Shown: positions 9,649-20,724 of the stretch, one piece after another
Layout of the letters: the number at the start of each line of letters is the position of its first letter
How positions within the stretch are numbered: the first letter of the stretch is position 1
Origin: Blastococcus aurantiacus
GTDB taxonomy: Bacteria; Actinomycetota; Actinomycetes; Mycobacteriales; Geodermatophilaceae
Length of the DNA stretch: 64,000 nt
Assembly: GCF_900102425.1 (NCBI RefSeq)
Contig: NZ_FNBT01000008.1
Coordinates: 62,001 to 126,000 of the forward strand
Reading direction: 5' to 3'
Notes under the pieces: model-generated
Seen by the model: only the letters and a program-made list of their open reading frames with translations
What the model was told of the DNA's origin: nothing
The model's database searches: none
Program-made: the position numbers and the translations under genes

Positions 9649-10832
9649 GAGGACGCCGCCCTGGGCAGTGCGAGTTCCACTTCAGTCCCCTCTCCGGGGG
9701 CGGAACGGATCAGCGCCGTCCCGCCGAGTCGTGTGATGCGGCCGGTGACCGAGTCGCGCAGGCCGCGGCGGTCCGACGGCACGAGGTCGGCGTCGAAGCC
9801 GGCGCCGCGGTCGCGCACGAAGACCGAGACGCGGTCCGGCGTCACCTCGGTGTACAGGTCCGCGGCGGTGACGCCGGAGTGCTTGGCCACGTTGACCAGC
9901 GCCTCGCGGGTCGCCGCTCCCAGCGCCGCCAGCCCCTCGTCGACGGGCGCGTCGCCGACGACGACGTGGTCGACCACGAGGGCGTGGTCGCCCTCGACCT
10001 CGGCGACCATGCCGGCCACCAGCCCCGCCCAGGTCCCGCCCTCGCGGACGACCTTGGGGTCGTAGAGCCAGGCGCGCAGCTCGCGCTCCTGGCTGCGGGC
10101 CAGCCGGCCGACCGACTGCTGGTCGTCGGCGTGCCGCTGGATGAGCGCCAGCGTCTGGAGCACGGAGTCGTGCAGGTGGGCGGCCACGGCGGCGCGCTCC
10201 TCCGAGCGGATGCGGGCGGCGCGCTCCTCGTCGCGGGAGTCCAGCAGCCGCCGCCACAGGGGTGCCGTGGCCAGCACGAGGCCGGTGAGCAGGACCAGCG
10301 TGGCCCCGAAGCCGTTGCGGGCGTTGGCCAGCTGGCCCGTCGTCGCCAGGAGGATCACCAGCCCCGCGCCGGCGAGCACCACGCCGCCGGCGAGCGTCCA
10401 GCGGGTGCCGGCGACGGCGAGGGTGCGGTCGGTGTCCAGTTGCCGCCAGATCACCGTGAGCCCGGCCGCCACCAGCACCAGCGGCAGGGTGACGACGCTG
10501 TTGTTCCACTGCGAGAGCCCGCTGAGCAGGCTGACCGCCACCAGACCGAGCACCACGGTGGCGATCCACTGCTTGGCGCCCCGGGGCCGCCAGCCCGGCA
10601 GCGGGTCGACGGGCTCGTCGCCGGGCGCGGCCACCGGCATGGTCAGCCACAGCAGCCCGTAGGCCACGATGCCGATCCCCGTCGTCGCGAGCAGGGCGAA
10701 GGCCACCCGGACCACCAGCGGGTCCTGCCGCAGGTGCACGGCCGTCCCCACCGCGACGCCGGCGATGGCGCGCCCGGATCGCGGGCGCACCAGCGGCGGG
10801 CGCGGCGGTGCCGCGGGCACGGTGGTGGTCAC
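9645..10832 (-). CDS. PspC-domain-fused sensor histidine kinase
   Basis: 395 residues from GTG 10832. An N-terminal PspC-like segment (about 15-70, RSGRAIAGVAVGTAVHL then a helix) is followed by about four more membrane helices (to ~190), then a HisKA_3 dimerisation domain with the phospho-acceptor His near 221 (AAHLHDSVLQTL) and an HATPase_c domain with REALVNVAKHS and DRGAGFD. This is the actinobacterial class of membrane-stress kinases partnered with a NarL regulator, here encoded with a 4-nt overlap. In-frame GTG 10880 is an alternative start, but it lies inside an inverted repeat that looks regulatory. The signal sensed is not visible; there is no extracellular domain of any size. Confidence 0.88.
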   Translation of the reverse strand: MTTTVPAAPPRPPLVRPRSGRAIAGVAVGTAVHLRQDPLVVRVAFALLATTGIGIVAYGLLWLTMPVAAPGDEPVDPLPGWRPRGAKQWIATVVLGLVAVSLLSGLSQWNNSVVTLPLVLVAAGLTVIWRQLDTDRTLAVAGTRWTLAGGVVLAGAGLVILLATTGQLANARNGFGATLVLLTGLVLATAPLWRRLLDSRDEERAARIRSEERAAVAAHLHDSVLQTLALIQRHADDQQSVGRLARSQERELRAWLYDPKVVREGGTWAGLVAGMVAEVEGDHALVVDHVVVGDAPVDEGLAALGAATREALVNVAKHSGVTAADLYTEVTPDRVSVFVRDRGAGFDADLVPSDRRGLRDSVTGRITRLGGTALIRSAPGEGTEVELALPRAASS

Positions 10833-10878
10833 GATGACGATCGTCGCACCGCGCGGACCGGGGCCGGTACCGGTGATC

Positions 10879-10900
10879 ACCCTGGAAGAGGAACCAGGGT
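10879..10900. promoter_or_regulatory. 22-bp inverted repeat in the divergent kinase/PspC promoter region
   Basis: ACCCTGG, 8 nt spacer, CCAGGGT: 7-bp perfect arms in the 124 bp between the histidine kinase (start 10832) and the PspC protein (start 10957). Position and symmetry suit a dimeric NarL-family regulator controlling both sides. This is inference; no known site consensus was matched. Confidence 0.45.
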
Positions 10901-10956
10901 CGGTTGGGGGCCTTCCCTGATGGTCCGCGAGCCCGGCGCTGGGCAGGCTGGTCGCC

Positions 10957-11889
10957 ATGACATCGGCATTCCCTCCTCCGCCGCCGGCACCGCCGCTCGA
11001 GCCGCCGGCCTGGCAGCCCCCTCCGCCGCCCCCCGGCGCCTGGGCCCGCCCGCAGCTGCGCCGCAGCCGCAGCGACAAGGTGATCGGCGGCGTGGGGGGC
11101 GGCCTCGCCGAGTACAGCGGCGTCGACGCCCTGCTCTGGCGGGTCGGCTTCGTCGCCCTGGCGCTGGCCGGCGGCACCGGCGTCCTCGTCTACCTCCTGC
11201 TCTGGCTGCTCATGCCGGCAGCCACCTCCGTCGGCGAGCAGCCGACCGGTCCCCGTCGGCCGGCCGGGCCCCGCTCCCCCGTCCCGGGCATCACCCTCGC
11301 CGGGTTGCTGATCGTGGTCGGCGCCCTCGCGCTGGTCGGCCGCTTCACCGACTGGGACCTGGACGCCACCGTCGTCCTGGGTGGCGCGCTGCTCGTCGTG
11401 GGCGCCGGGCTCGTCGTCGCCTCGTTCACCGGCGGCCGCACGGCCCGGGGCGCGCTCATCACCCTCGGGGCGGTGCTGTCGCTGGCGCTCATCGCGGCCG
11501 AGTCGGTGCCGTGGGACGACGTGGACGGTGGCCTCGGTGACCGCACGTTCGTTCCCACCAGCGCCGCGGAGGTGCGGTCCTCCTACGAGGGGGGCGTGGG
11601 CGACATGACCATCGACCTGTCCCGGGTCGACGTGGGCGACCTGGACGAGCCGATCCGCACCAAGGTCGACCACGGCCTGGGCGACGTGCAGATCATCCTC
11701 CCCCGGGACGCCGACGTGCAGGTGGACGTCGACTCGGGGATGGGCGAGGTCAGCATCTTCGGCCGCGACGGGCTCACCGAGGGCTCCTTCGACGGCACCG
11801 GGCCCGGCTCGTGGATCGGCGACGACGAGATCGAGATCTACCTGGACGTCGACGCCGGCGTCGGGAACGTGGAGGTGGACCGTGGCTGA
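10957..11889 (+). CDS. PspC domain protein with LiaF-like C-terminal region
   Basis: 310 residues. A Pro-rich cytoplasmic N-terminus (about 1-30) precedes a PspC domain (RSRSDKVIGGVGGGLAEYSGVD, with a helix to ~70), then three further hydrophobic segments (~95-185) and a soluble C-terminal beta-rich domain (about 195-310) with alternating acidic residues, resembling the DUF2154/LiaF C-terminal region. Such proteins sense or buffer membrane stress and can restrain a cognate kinase. The ATG at 10957 has CAGGCT (10944-10949) 7 nt upstream, so it may be leaderless. It overlaps the following small membrane protein by 8 nt and is divergent from the PspC-fused kinase, a likely functional partner. 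Confidence 0.85.
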   Translation: MTSAFPPPPPAPPLEPPAWQPPPPPPGAWARPQLRRSRSDKVIGGVGGGLAEYSGVDALLWRVGFVALALAGGTGVLVYLLLWLLMPAATSVGEQPTGPRRPAGPRSPVPGITLAGLLIVVGALALVGRFTDWDLDATVVLGGALLVVGAGLVVASFTGGRTARGALITLGAVLSLALIAAESVPWDDVDGGLGDRTFVPTSAAEVRSSYEGGVGDMTIDLSRVDVGDLDEPIRTKVDHGLGDVQIILPRDADVQVDVDSGMGEVSIFGRDGLTEGSFDGTGPGSWIGDDEIEIYLDVDAGVGNVEVDRG

Positions 11890-12124
11890 CTGGCAGGCAG
11901 TGACCCCGCTGGAGACCGAGGACGGCACGCCCCCGCGCCGCCGTCCCGACCTCGGCGCCCTGATCCCCGGGCTGCTCTTCATCGCCCTGGCGATCGTGCT
12001 CATGTCCCCGGTGGACCTGCCGGAGGAGCTGTTCGACGGCGTCCTGGTGTGGATCGCGGTGATCGTCGCCGGTGTGAGCCTGCTGGTCAGCGAGCTGCGC
12101 CGGTCCCGGCGCCGCCGCCGCTGA
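11882..12124 (+). CDS. Small two-helix membrane protein
   Basis: 80 residues from GTG 11882, overlapping the end of the PspC gene by 8 nt, so translation is coupled. Two hydrophobic stretches (about 26-42 and 52-69) are separated by a short acidic loop, and the C-terminus is a run of Arg (RRSRRRRR) that would sit in the cytoplasm. No family recognised. By position it is an accessory part of the PspC/kinase module. Confidence 0.7.
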   Translation: MADWQAVTPLETEDGTPPRRRPDLGALIPGLLFIALAIVLMSPVDLPEELFDGVLVWIAVIVAGVSLLVSELRRSRRRRR

Positions 12125-12130
12125 CGGTCC

Positions 12131-12202
12131 GCCTTTCCGCGGAAAGGCAGCCCGCTATTCCGCGGAAAGACAGCCCGCTTTTCCGCGGAAAGGCAGAGGC
12201 CC
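12131..12202. repeat. Three tandem 23-bp repeats with a palindromic TTTCCGCGGAAA core
   Basis: Cores lie at 12134-12145, 12157-12168 and 12180-12191, an exact 23-bp period. Units 1 and 3 carry the full 12-bp palindrome TTTCCGCGGAAA; unit 2 has ATTCCGCGGAAA. In unit 1 the symmetry extends to 18 bp (12131-12148). Spacers are nearly identical (GGCAGCCCGCT). The array starts 7 nt after the small membrane protein stop and ends at a terminator-like hairpin. It could be an array of protein-binding sites or a structural repeat. Confidence 0.85.
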
Positions 12203-12226
12203 GGGGAGCGTTGAGCTCCCCGGGCC
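12198..12226 (+). terminator. Hairpin terminator after the PspC operon
   Basis: A perfect 12-bp GC-rich stem (12198-12209 with 12215-12226) and a 5-nt loop GTTGA, followed by CTTCC. No U-run, as is common for actinobacterial terminators. It would end transcription of 10957-12124 and lies directly after the 23-bp repeats. Confidence 0.75.
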
Positions 12227-12272
12227 CTTCCGCGTGCGGGAACCGACCGCTGCTGCCGGGCGTCGTGCAGGC

Positions 12273-13037
12273 ATGCGCCGTCTCGTGCTGCTCCTGCTCG
12301 GTGTGCTGGCGATCGCCGCCTGCGGCACGGAGGCGGACGCGGGCGGAGGGACGGCCGACGTCGAGGGCGAGTGGCATCTCACCGGCGGGACGGCGGACGG
12401 CGCCGACCTCCCGGCACCTCCGGGAGCGCAGGCGACCCTCGAGCTGGCCGGGGACGACGCGCGAGGCACCGCCTTCTGCAACTCCTGGTTCGCCACCGCC
12501 CGGCTCGACGGGTCTGCGCTCACCTTCGACGGGATCGGGCAGACCGAAATGGGTTGCCCGCCGGAGGTGATGGCCGCCGAGAGCGCCTACCTCGCCGCGC
12601 TGGGCGGCGTGCGGACCTCGGCCGTCCGCGGGGACGAGCTGGTGCTCAGCGGGGACGCCGTCGAGCTCCGCTTCTCCCGGGTCGCGCCTCTGCCCGACAG
12701 CCCGCTGGCCGGCACCCGCTGGGTGCTCGACACCCTGGTCGACGGCGCGACGGCGTCCTCGACGCTCGGCGAACCCGCCGTCCTCGAGCTGGGGCAGGAC
12801 GGCGCCCTGACGGCGTCGACCGGCTGCCGGTCGATTGGCGGCTCGTGGCGCTCCGAGGGCGAGTCACTCGTCGTCGACGCGCCGTACGACGCGTTCGGTT
12901 GCCCGCCGCCGGCGGACCGCCAGGACGTGCACGTGCTCGGGGTGCTCGCCGCCCGTCCCGTCGCCACGATCGACGCCGACCGGCTCACCCTCACCGCCGA
13001 CGACGGCCGGGGGCTCGTCTACCGGGCCGCGAGCTGA
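12273..13037 (+). CDS. META-domain lipoprotein
   Basis: 254 residues beginning with a lipoprotein signal: MRRLVLLLLGVLAIAACG, with lipobox IAAC and lipidation Cys near residue 18. The mature part carries two META/HslJ-like repeats (about 30-140 and 145-254), each with a small beta fold, a Cys pair region (AFCNSW / MGCPP; TGCRS / FGCPP) and a W-x-L start. It is probably anchored on the outer face of the membrane; META proteins are linked to stress or antibiotic tolerance in other bacteria. An in-frame start at 12234 would precede the signal peptide and was rejected. Its 3' end overlaps the convergent hydrolase gene by 19 nt. Confidence 0.85.
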   Translation: MRRLVLLLLGVLAIAACGTEADAGGGTADVEGEWHLTGGTADGADLPAPPGAQATLELAGDDARGTAFCNSWFATARLDGSALTFDGIGQTEMGCPPEVMAAESAYLAALGGVRTSAVRGDELVLSGDAVELRFSRVAPLPDSPLAGTRWVLDTLVDGATASSTLGEPAVLELGQDGALTASTGCRSIGGSWRSEGESLVVDAPYDAFGCPPPADRQDVHVLGVLAARPVATIDADRLTLTADDGRGLVYRAAS

Positions 13038-13618
13038 GCGTCGACCCCGGCGCAGAACGCCAGCGCCCGGGTCCACAGCAGTTCCGTGGCCGGCGCGTCG
13101 AACTCCGCGGGGAGGCTCGGGTCGGTGAACAGGTGCCCGCTCACCGGGTAGTCGAACACCTCGACCGGGGCCCCCGACGCTCGTGCGACGGCCAGGAACT
13201 CCTCGTCCCACTCCCGATGGCGCATCGGGTCGCCCTCCGCCGAATGCAGCTGCACCCGGACGCCGGGCGGCCACGCGGACGCGCCCAGCATCGCCGGCGG
13301 CAGCGCGCCCGAGACCATCAGGACGCCGGCGCAGCGACCCTGGAGGGCCACGTGCTCTGCCATGCCGGCGCCGTTCGAGAAGCCGGCGGCCACGAAGCCG
13401 TCGGGGAGGTCGGCCACGCCCTCGAGAGCAGCGGCCATGAGCGCAGGGAAGCCGACGCGCTCCACGTGTGCGCCGGCCTGCTCGTAGTCGTCGAAGACCT
13501 GCCCGTCGTACTGGTCGACCACGCGGACCTGGTGACCGCCGGCGCGCAGCCGATCGGCGGCGTCGCGGACGCCGGGACGGACGCCGAGGACGGAGTGGAA
13601 GAGCGCGATCTGAGTCAT
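13019..13618 (-). CDS. Dienelactone hydrolase-family alpha/beta hydrolase
   Basis: 199 residues with an alpha/beta-hydrolase core: strand IALFHSVLG, nucleophile elbow GFSNGAG near residue 80 (Ser in place of the Cys of true dienelactone hydrolase), an Asp/Glu region near 130, and the catalytic His in VSGHLFTD near 160. Substrate unknown. The ATG at 13618 was chosen over an in-frame upstream start (13783) that would overlap the divergent regulator. It faces away from a WYL regulator across 62 bp containing a 7-bp-arm inverted repeat, so it is probably that regulator's target. Confidence 0.8.
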   Translation of the reverse strand: MTQIALFHSVLGVRPGVRDAADRLRAGGHQVRVVDQYDGQVFDDYEQAGAHVERVGFPALMAAALEGVADLPDGFVAAGFSNGAGMAEHVALQGRCAGVLMVSGALPPAMLGASAWPPGVRVQLHSAEGDPMRHREWDEEFLAVARASGAPVEVFDYPVSGHLFTDPSLPAEFDAPATELLWTRALAFCAGVDAQLAAR

Positions 13619-13640
13619 GGAGGGACTGTGACCCGCCTCT

Positions 13641-13660
13641 GGTGACACCGTCCTGTCACC
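13641..13660. promoter_or_regulatory. Candidate operator between hydrolase and WYL regulator
   Basis: GGTGACA, 6 nt, TGTCACC: a perfect 7-bp-arm inverted repeat centred in the 62-bp divergent region. The regulator's GTG at 13681 is preceded by CACGAT (13669-13674) 6 nt upstream, so the repeat would lie at about -20 to -40 of that promoter, a usual repressor position. Binding is inferred. Confidence 0.55.
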
Positions 13661-13680
13661 GTCTCTGCCACGATGTCGCG

Positions 13681-14367
13681 GTGAATCGCACCGACCGGCT
13701 GCACGCCGTCTCCGAGGAGTTGCGTCGGGCCGGTCGGCGCGGCCGGACTGCGCAGCGGCTGGCGGAATGGCTCGAGGTGTCACCCCGGACGATCAAGCGT
13801 GACGTCGCCGCGCTGCAGCGGGCCGGCGTCCCGATCTGGGCGTCCGCCGGGCCTGGCGGCGGTTACGTCCTGGATGCGGCGGCGTCACTGCCCCCGGTGA
13901 ACCTGACCCCGGCCCAGGCCGTCGCCGTCGCCGTCGCCCTCGCCGGGGCACCGGACGCGCCGTTCGCCGTCGACGCGCGAGCCGGGCTGGAGAAGATCCT
14001 CGACGTGCTCGGACCCGGGGCGCGGGCCGACGCGGAGCGGCTCGGCGCCCGGGTGTGGGTGCGCGAGCCGGAGCACCAGCGGCCGCCCGCAGCCGCCGCC
14101 GTCGAGGAGGCGGTGCTGCGCCGGCGCGTCCTGGCCATCCGGTACCGCAGCGGCTCCGGCGAGGTGACCCGGCGTCGGGTGGAGCCGGTGTTCCTCGCCC
14201 GGCCCGGGGCTCACTGGATGCTGGCCGCCTGGTGCCGCGAGCGGCAGGCGCCGCGCTGGTTCCGGTGGGACCGGATCGAGGCGGCGAACCTCACGACCGA
14301 AGCGGCACCGGACCACGACCCGGCCATCTTCGGCACACCCCCCGAGGACGCCCGCACCGTCAGGTGA
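13681..14367 (+). CDS. HTH-11/WYL-domain transcriptional regulator (YafY-like)
   Basis: 228 residues. An N-terminal winged helix-turn-helix (about 5-60, LAEWLEVSPRTIKRDVAALQRAGVPI) is followed by a WYL domain (about 130-210) with IRYRSGSGEVTRRRVEP, HWMLAAWCRERQAPRWFRWDRI. WYL domains bind small ligands or nucleic acid and control the attached HTH. The start at GTG 13681 fits a 6-nt gap after a -10-like CACGAT; the longer frame to 13468 runs through the hydrolase gene. It probably regulates the divergent hydrolase and itself. The last codons form part of a hairpin shared with the convergent guaA end. Confidence 0.88.
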   Translation: MNRTDRLHAVSEELRRAGRRGRTAQRLAEWLEVSPRTIKRDVAALQRAGVPIWASAGPGGGYVLDAAASLPPVNLTPAQAVAVAVALAGAPDAPFAVDARAGLEKILDVLGPGARADAERLGARVWVREPEHQRPPAAAAVEEAVLRRRVLAIRYRSGSGEVTRRRVEPVFLARPGAHWMLAAWCRERQAPRWFRWDRIEAANLTTEAAPDHDPAIFGTPPEDARTVR

Positions 14368-14383
14368 CGCTGGAGCGGGGTCC
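14346..14383. terminator. Hairpin spanning the WYL stop codon, between convergent WYL and guaA
   Basis: GGAC(G)CCCGC at 14346-14355 pairs with GCGGGGTCC at 14375-14383, with CGTC/GACG pairing inside. On the plus strand it is followed by TTCTACT. The left arm is WYL coding sequence; the right flank (GGGGTCCTTCT, next to the guaA TAG) matches the end of the dispersed nested-hairpin family described elsewhere in this window. It probably terminates WYL transcription and blocks read-through into guaA. Confidence 0.55.
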
Positions 14384-14385
14384 TT

Positions 14386-15947
<1,562 letters not shown>

Positions 15948-15948
<1 letters not shown>

Positions 15949-17095
15949 CAGCGGGTCTCGTCCCCGATCGCTCCACCGATGACCAGGTCCACCCGCTGGA
16001 ACTCCTTGAGGTCGCGGTAGCCGGTCTTGGCCATCGTGCGGGCCAGGGCACCGAAGAGGTTGGTGCGGCCGTCGGCGGACTCCGCCGCCCCGTGCAGCAC
16101 GTCGTGCAGCGAGCCGGCCGGCTCGACCGGGGCCGACGTCGCCCCGCGGGGCAGGCGGGGGTGCGCCGCCACGGAGTCCCACCAGATGCCGCCCCCGGGT
16201 GCCTCGGCCGCGATCCGCAGCGGTTCCCCCAGCTGGACGGCGTCAGCGCCGCAGGCCAGCGCCCGGGCGATGGCGCCGCTGGTCTCGATCCGGCCGTTGG
16301 CGATGACGTGCACGTAGCGGCCGCCGGTCTCGTCCAGGTAGTCGCGGCGTGCGGCGGCGGCGTCGGCGATCGCGCTGGCCAGCGGCACCCGGATGCCCAT
16401 GACGGCGTCGGTCGTGGAGTAGGTGTCGGCGCCCACGCCCACGATCACGCCGGCCGCGCCGGTGCGCATGAGGTGCAGCGCCGTCGTGTAGTTCGCCGCC
16501 CCACCCACGATCACCGGGACGTCGAGGTCGGCGATGAACTCCTTGAGGTTGAGCGCGTCTCCCCCGGTGGTCACGTGCTCGGCGGAGACGATCGTGCCCT
16601 GGATCACCAGCAGGTCCACGCCCGCCTTGAGGATCGTCGGCGCGAGCTGCACGGTGTGCTGCGGCGAGACCCGGACGGCGGTGGTGACGCCGGCGTCGCG
16701 CATCTCGCGGATGCGGTCGGCGATCAGCTCGGGCTTGACCGGCTCGGCGTAGACCTCCTGCAGCAGCGCCACCGGCGGCGCCTCGGCGCCCGCGGCCTCG
16801 CGCAGCTTCCGGTAGACCGGCAGCGGGTCCTCGTAGCGCCCCCACAGGCCCTCGGCGTTGAGCACGCCGAGGCCGCCGGCCTCGCCGACCGCGATCGCGG
16901 TGGCCGGGCTGACCACGGCGTCCGACGGGCTGGTGACCAGCGGGATGCCGAACCGGAAGGCGTCGATCTGCCAGGCGGTGGAGACGTCGTCGACATCGCG
17001 GGTGCGCCGGGAGGGGACGATCGAGACCTCGTCGAGGTCGTAGCCGCGCCGGGCGAAGCGGTTGAGCCCGATCTCGACGGTGTCGCGCGCGCTCA

Positions 17096-17096
<1 letters not shown>
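15948..17096 (-). CDS. guaB3: GuaB3 family IMP dehydrogenase-related protein
   Basis: 382 residues of TIM-barrel IMPDH/GMP reductase type, with conserved [20 protein letters not shown] and [14 protein letters not shown] as in actinobacterial GuaB3. No CBS domains. The IMPDH catalytic loop (GSICTT in GuaB) is replaced by GADTYSTTD, so no catalytic Cys is seen at that position, as I recall for mycobacterial GuaB3; its true activity in purine metabolism is uncertain. ATG 17096 overlaps the guaB TGA by one base; TTG 17099 is a possible alternative. Confidence 0.92.
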
Positions 17097-19273
<2,177 letters not shown>

Positions 19274-19320
19274 TCACGCGGTGCCACCGAGAGGTCGCTG
19301 ACACCGAGGGCGGTACCCGC

Positions 19321-20658
19321 GTGCTGAGCTGTGACCGGAGGAGCCGCGCCGTCCTCCCCCTGGTGGTCGCTCTTCTCGCCGCCACGCTCGTCCTCGCCCC
19401 TGCCGCCTCGGCCGGCCACCGGTTCGACGACGTCCCCGCCGGCGCCCCGTTCGCCACCGACATCGACTGGTTGGTCACCAACGGCATCACCAGCGGCTAC
19501 TCCGACGGCACGTACCGGCCGGCAGCGCCGGTGACCCGCCAGGCGATGGCACTGTTCCTCTACCGGTTCGCCCACCCCGGCAGTGGCAGCGCGCCGGCGT
19601 GCAGCCGGCCGCCGTTCCCCGACGTCGCAGTCGACGCACCCGCGTGTGGCTCGATCTCCTGGCTGGTCGCCCTGGGAGTGACCGGCGGCTATCCCGACGG
19701 CACGTTCAAGCCGGCCGCTCCGGTGACCCGGCAGGCGATGGCGCTGTTCCTCTACCGGCTCGCCCACGGCCAGGCCGCCGCGCCACGTTGCGCGAGCCGA
19801 CCCTTCCCCGACGTCGCCACGTCGAGCGTGTCCTGCGGCGCCGTCCGCTGGCTCGGCGAGCAGAACATCACCACCGGTTACTCCGACGGCGGCTTCCATC
19901 CGCTGACCTCGGTGACCCGCGGGGCCATGGCGGCCTTCCTCCACCGGTACCACGCGGTCTTGTGGACCGGTGTCGGCGTCGACGTCTCCCACGACAAGTG
20001 CGGCACGGCCCTGCCGGTGGGCCAGTCGTTCGCGATCGTCGGCGTCAACCGCGGCATCGCGAACCAGACGAACCCGTGCCTGGCCGACGAGCTGGCCTGG
20101 GCCGCCGGATCGACAGGAGACACCGCGCAGCCGCGGGTGCAGCTGTACGTCAACACGGCCAACCCCGGCAAGGCCCTCGCCAGCGTGTGGCCGACGAGCG
20201 GAGAAAACCGCTACGGCACGTGCAGCGGCGAGCCGAGCACCGCCTGCGCCTACGAGTACGGCCGCGCACTCGCGGTGGCCGACGCCACGGCCCGAGGCGT
20301 GAGCCGCCCGCAGGACTACCGCTGGTGGCTGGACGTCGAGACGGAGAACAGCTGGGAGAGCTCCGCCGCCGGCCAGCAGCGCAACGTGGCTGCGCTCGAG
20401 GGGATGGTGGAGTACTTCACCGAGATCGGTGTGGCCGGGGTCGGGCTGTACTCCACTGGGTACCAGTGGAACGTCATCACCGGATCGGCGGTGCGCTCCG
20501 ACAGCCCGTTGCGAGGTCTGCCCAGCTGGCTGGCCACCGGCGCCGATGCCACCGCGGCCTGGCGAGCCTGCACCCTGCCTCCGCTGACGCCCGGCGGTCA
20601 GGTGGTCATGACGCAGTGGATCGCCGGCGGGTTCGACCGCAACCACTCCTGCATCTGA
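19321..20658 (+). CDS. Secreted protein: three SLH-like repeats plus DUF1906/GH25-like domain
   Basis: 445 residues from GTG 19321, with an N-terminal Sec signal (RAVLPLVVALLAATLVLAPAASA, cleavage near residue 32). Three S-layer-homology repeats (about 34-90, 98-155, 160-215) share FxDV, GxxxGYxDGTFxP and VTRQAMALFLYR. The C-terminal ~225 residues begin VGVDVSH and contain WWLDVETENSW, YVNTANPGK and VGLYSTGYQW, the pattern of the DUF1906/GH25-like hydrolase fold (Asp and Glu likely catalytic). It is probably attached to the cell wall through SLH and acts on peptidoglycan or another glycan. The 155 bp upstream shows no gene. Confidence 0.85.
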   Translation: MLSCDRRSRAVLPLVVALLAATLVLAPAASAGHRFDDVPAGAPFATDIDWLVTNGITSGYSDGTYRPAAPVTRQAMALFLYRFAHPGSGSAPACSRPPFPDVAVDAPACGSISWLVALGVTGGYPDGTFKPAAPVTRQAMALFLYRLAHGQAAAPRCASRPFPDVATSSVSCGAVRWLGEQNITTGYSDGGFHPLTSVTRGAMAAFLHRYHAVLWTGVGVDVSHDKCGTALPVGQSFAIVGVNRGIANQTNPCLADELAWAAGSTGDTAQPRVQLYVNTANPGKALASVWPTSGENRYGTCSGEPSTACAYEYGRALAVADATARGVSRPQDYRWWLDVETENSWESSAAGQQRNVAALEGMVEYFTEIGVAGVGLYSTGYQWNVITGSAVRSDSPLRGLPSWLATGADATAAWRACTLPPLTPGGQVVMTQWIAGGFDRNHSCI

Positions 20659-20664
20659 ACGCAG

Positions 20665-20701
20665 CTCGCCCGGACACCCGCGGAAGCGGGGTCCGGGCGA
20701 G
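20665..20701. terminator. Bidirectional hairpin between convergent SLH gene and bldM
   Basis: CTCGCCCGGA (20665-20674) pairs perfectly with TCCGGGCGAG (20692-20701); an inner CCCGC/GCGGG stem closes on GGAA or similar. It lies 6 nt after the SLH gene stop and 24 nt from the bldM stop and can serve both. Confidence 0.8.
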
Positions 20702-20724
20702 GACGTGCGGGGTGGAGCGGGTGG

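Noticed and set aside
12131..12202. CRISPR array
   Set aside because: Only three 23-bp units with nearly identical spacers and no cas genes.
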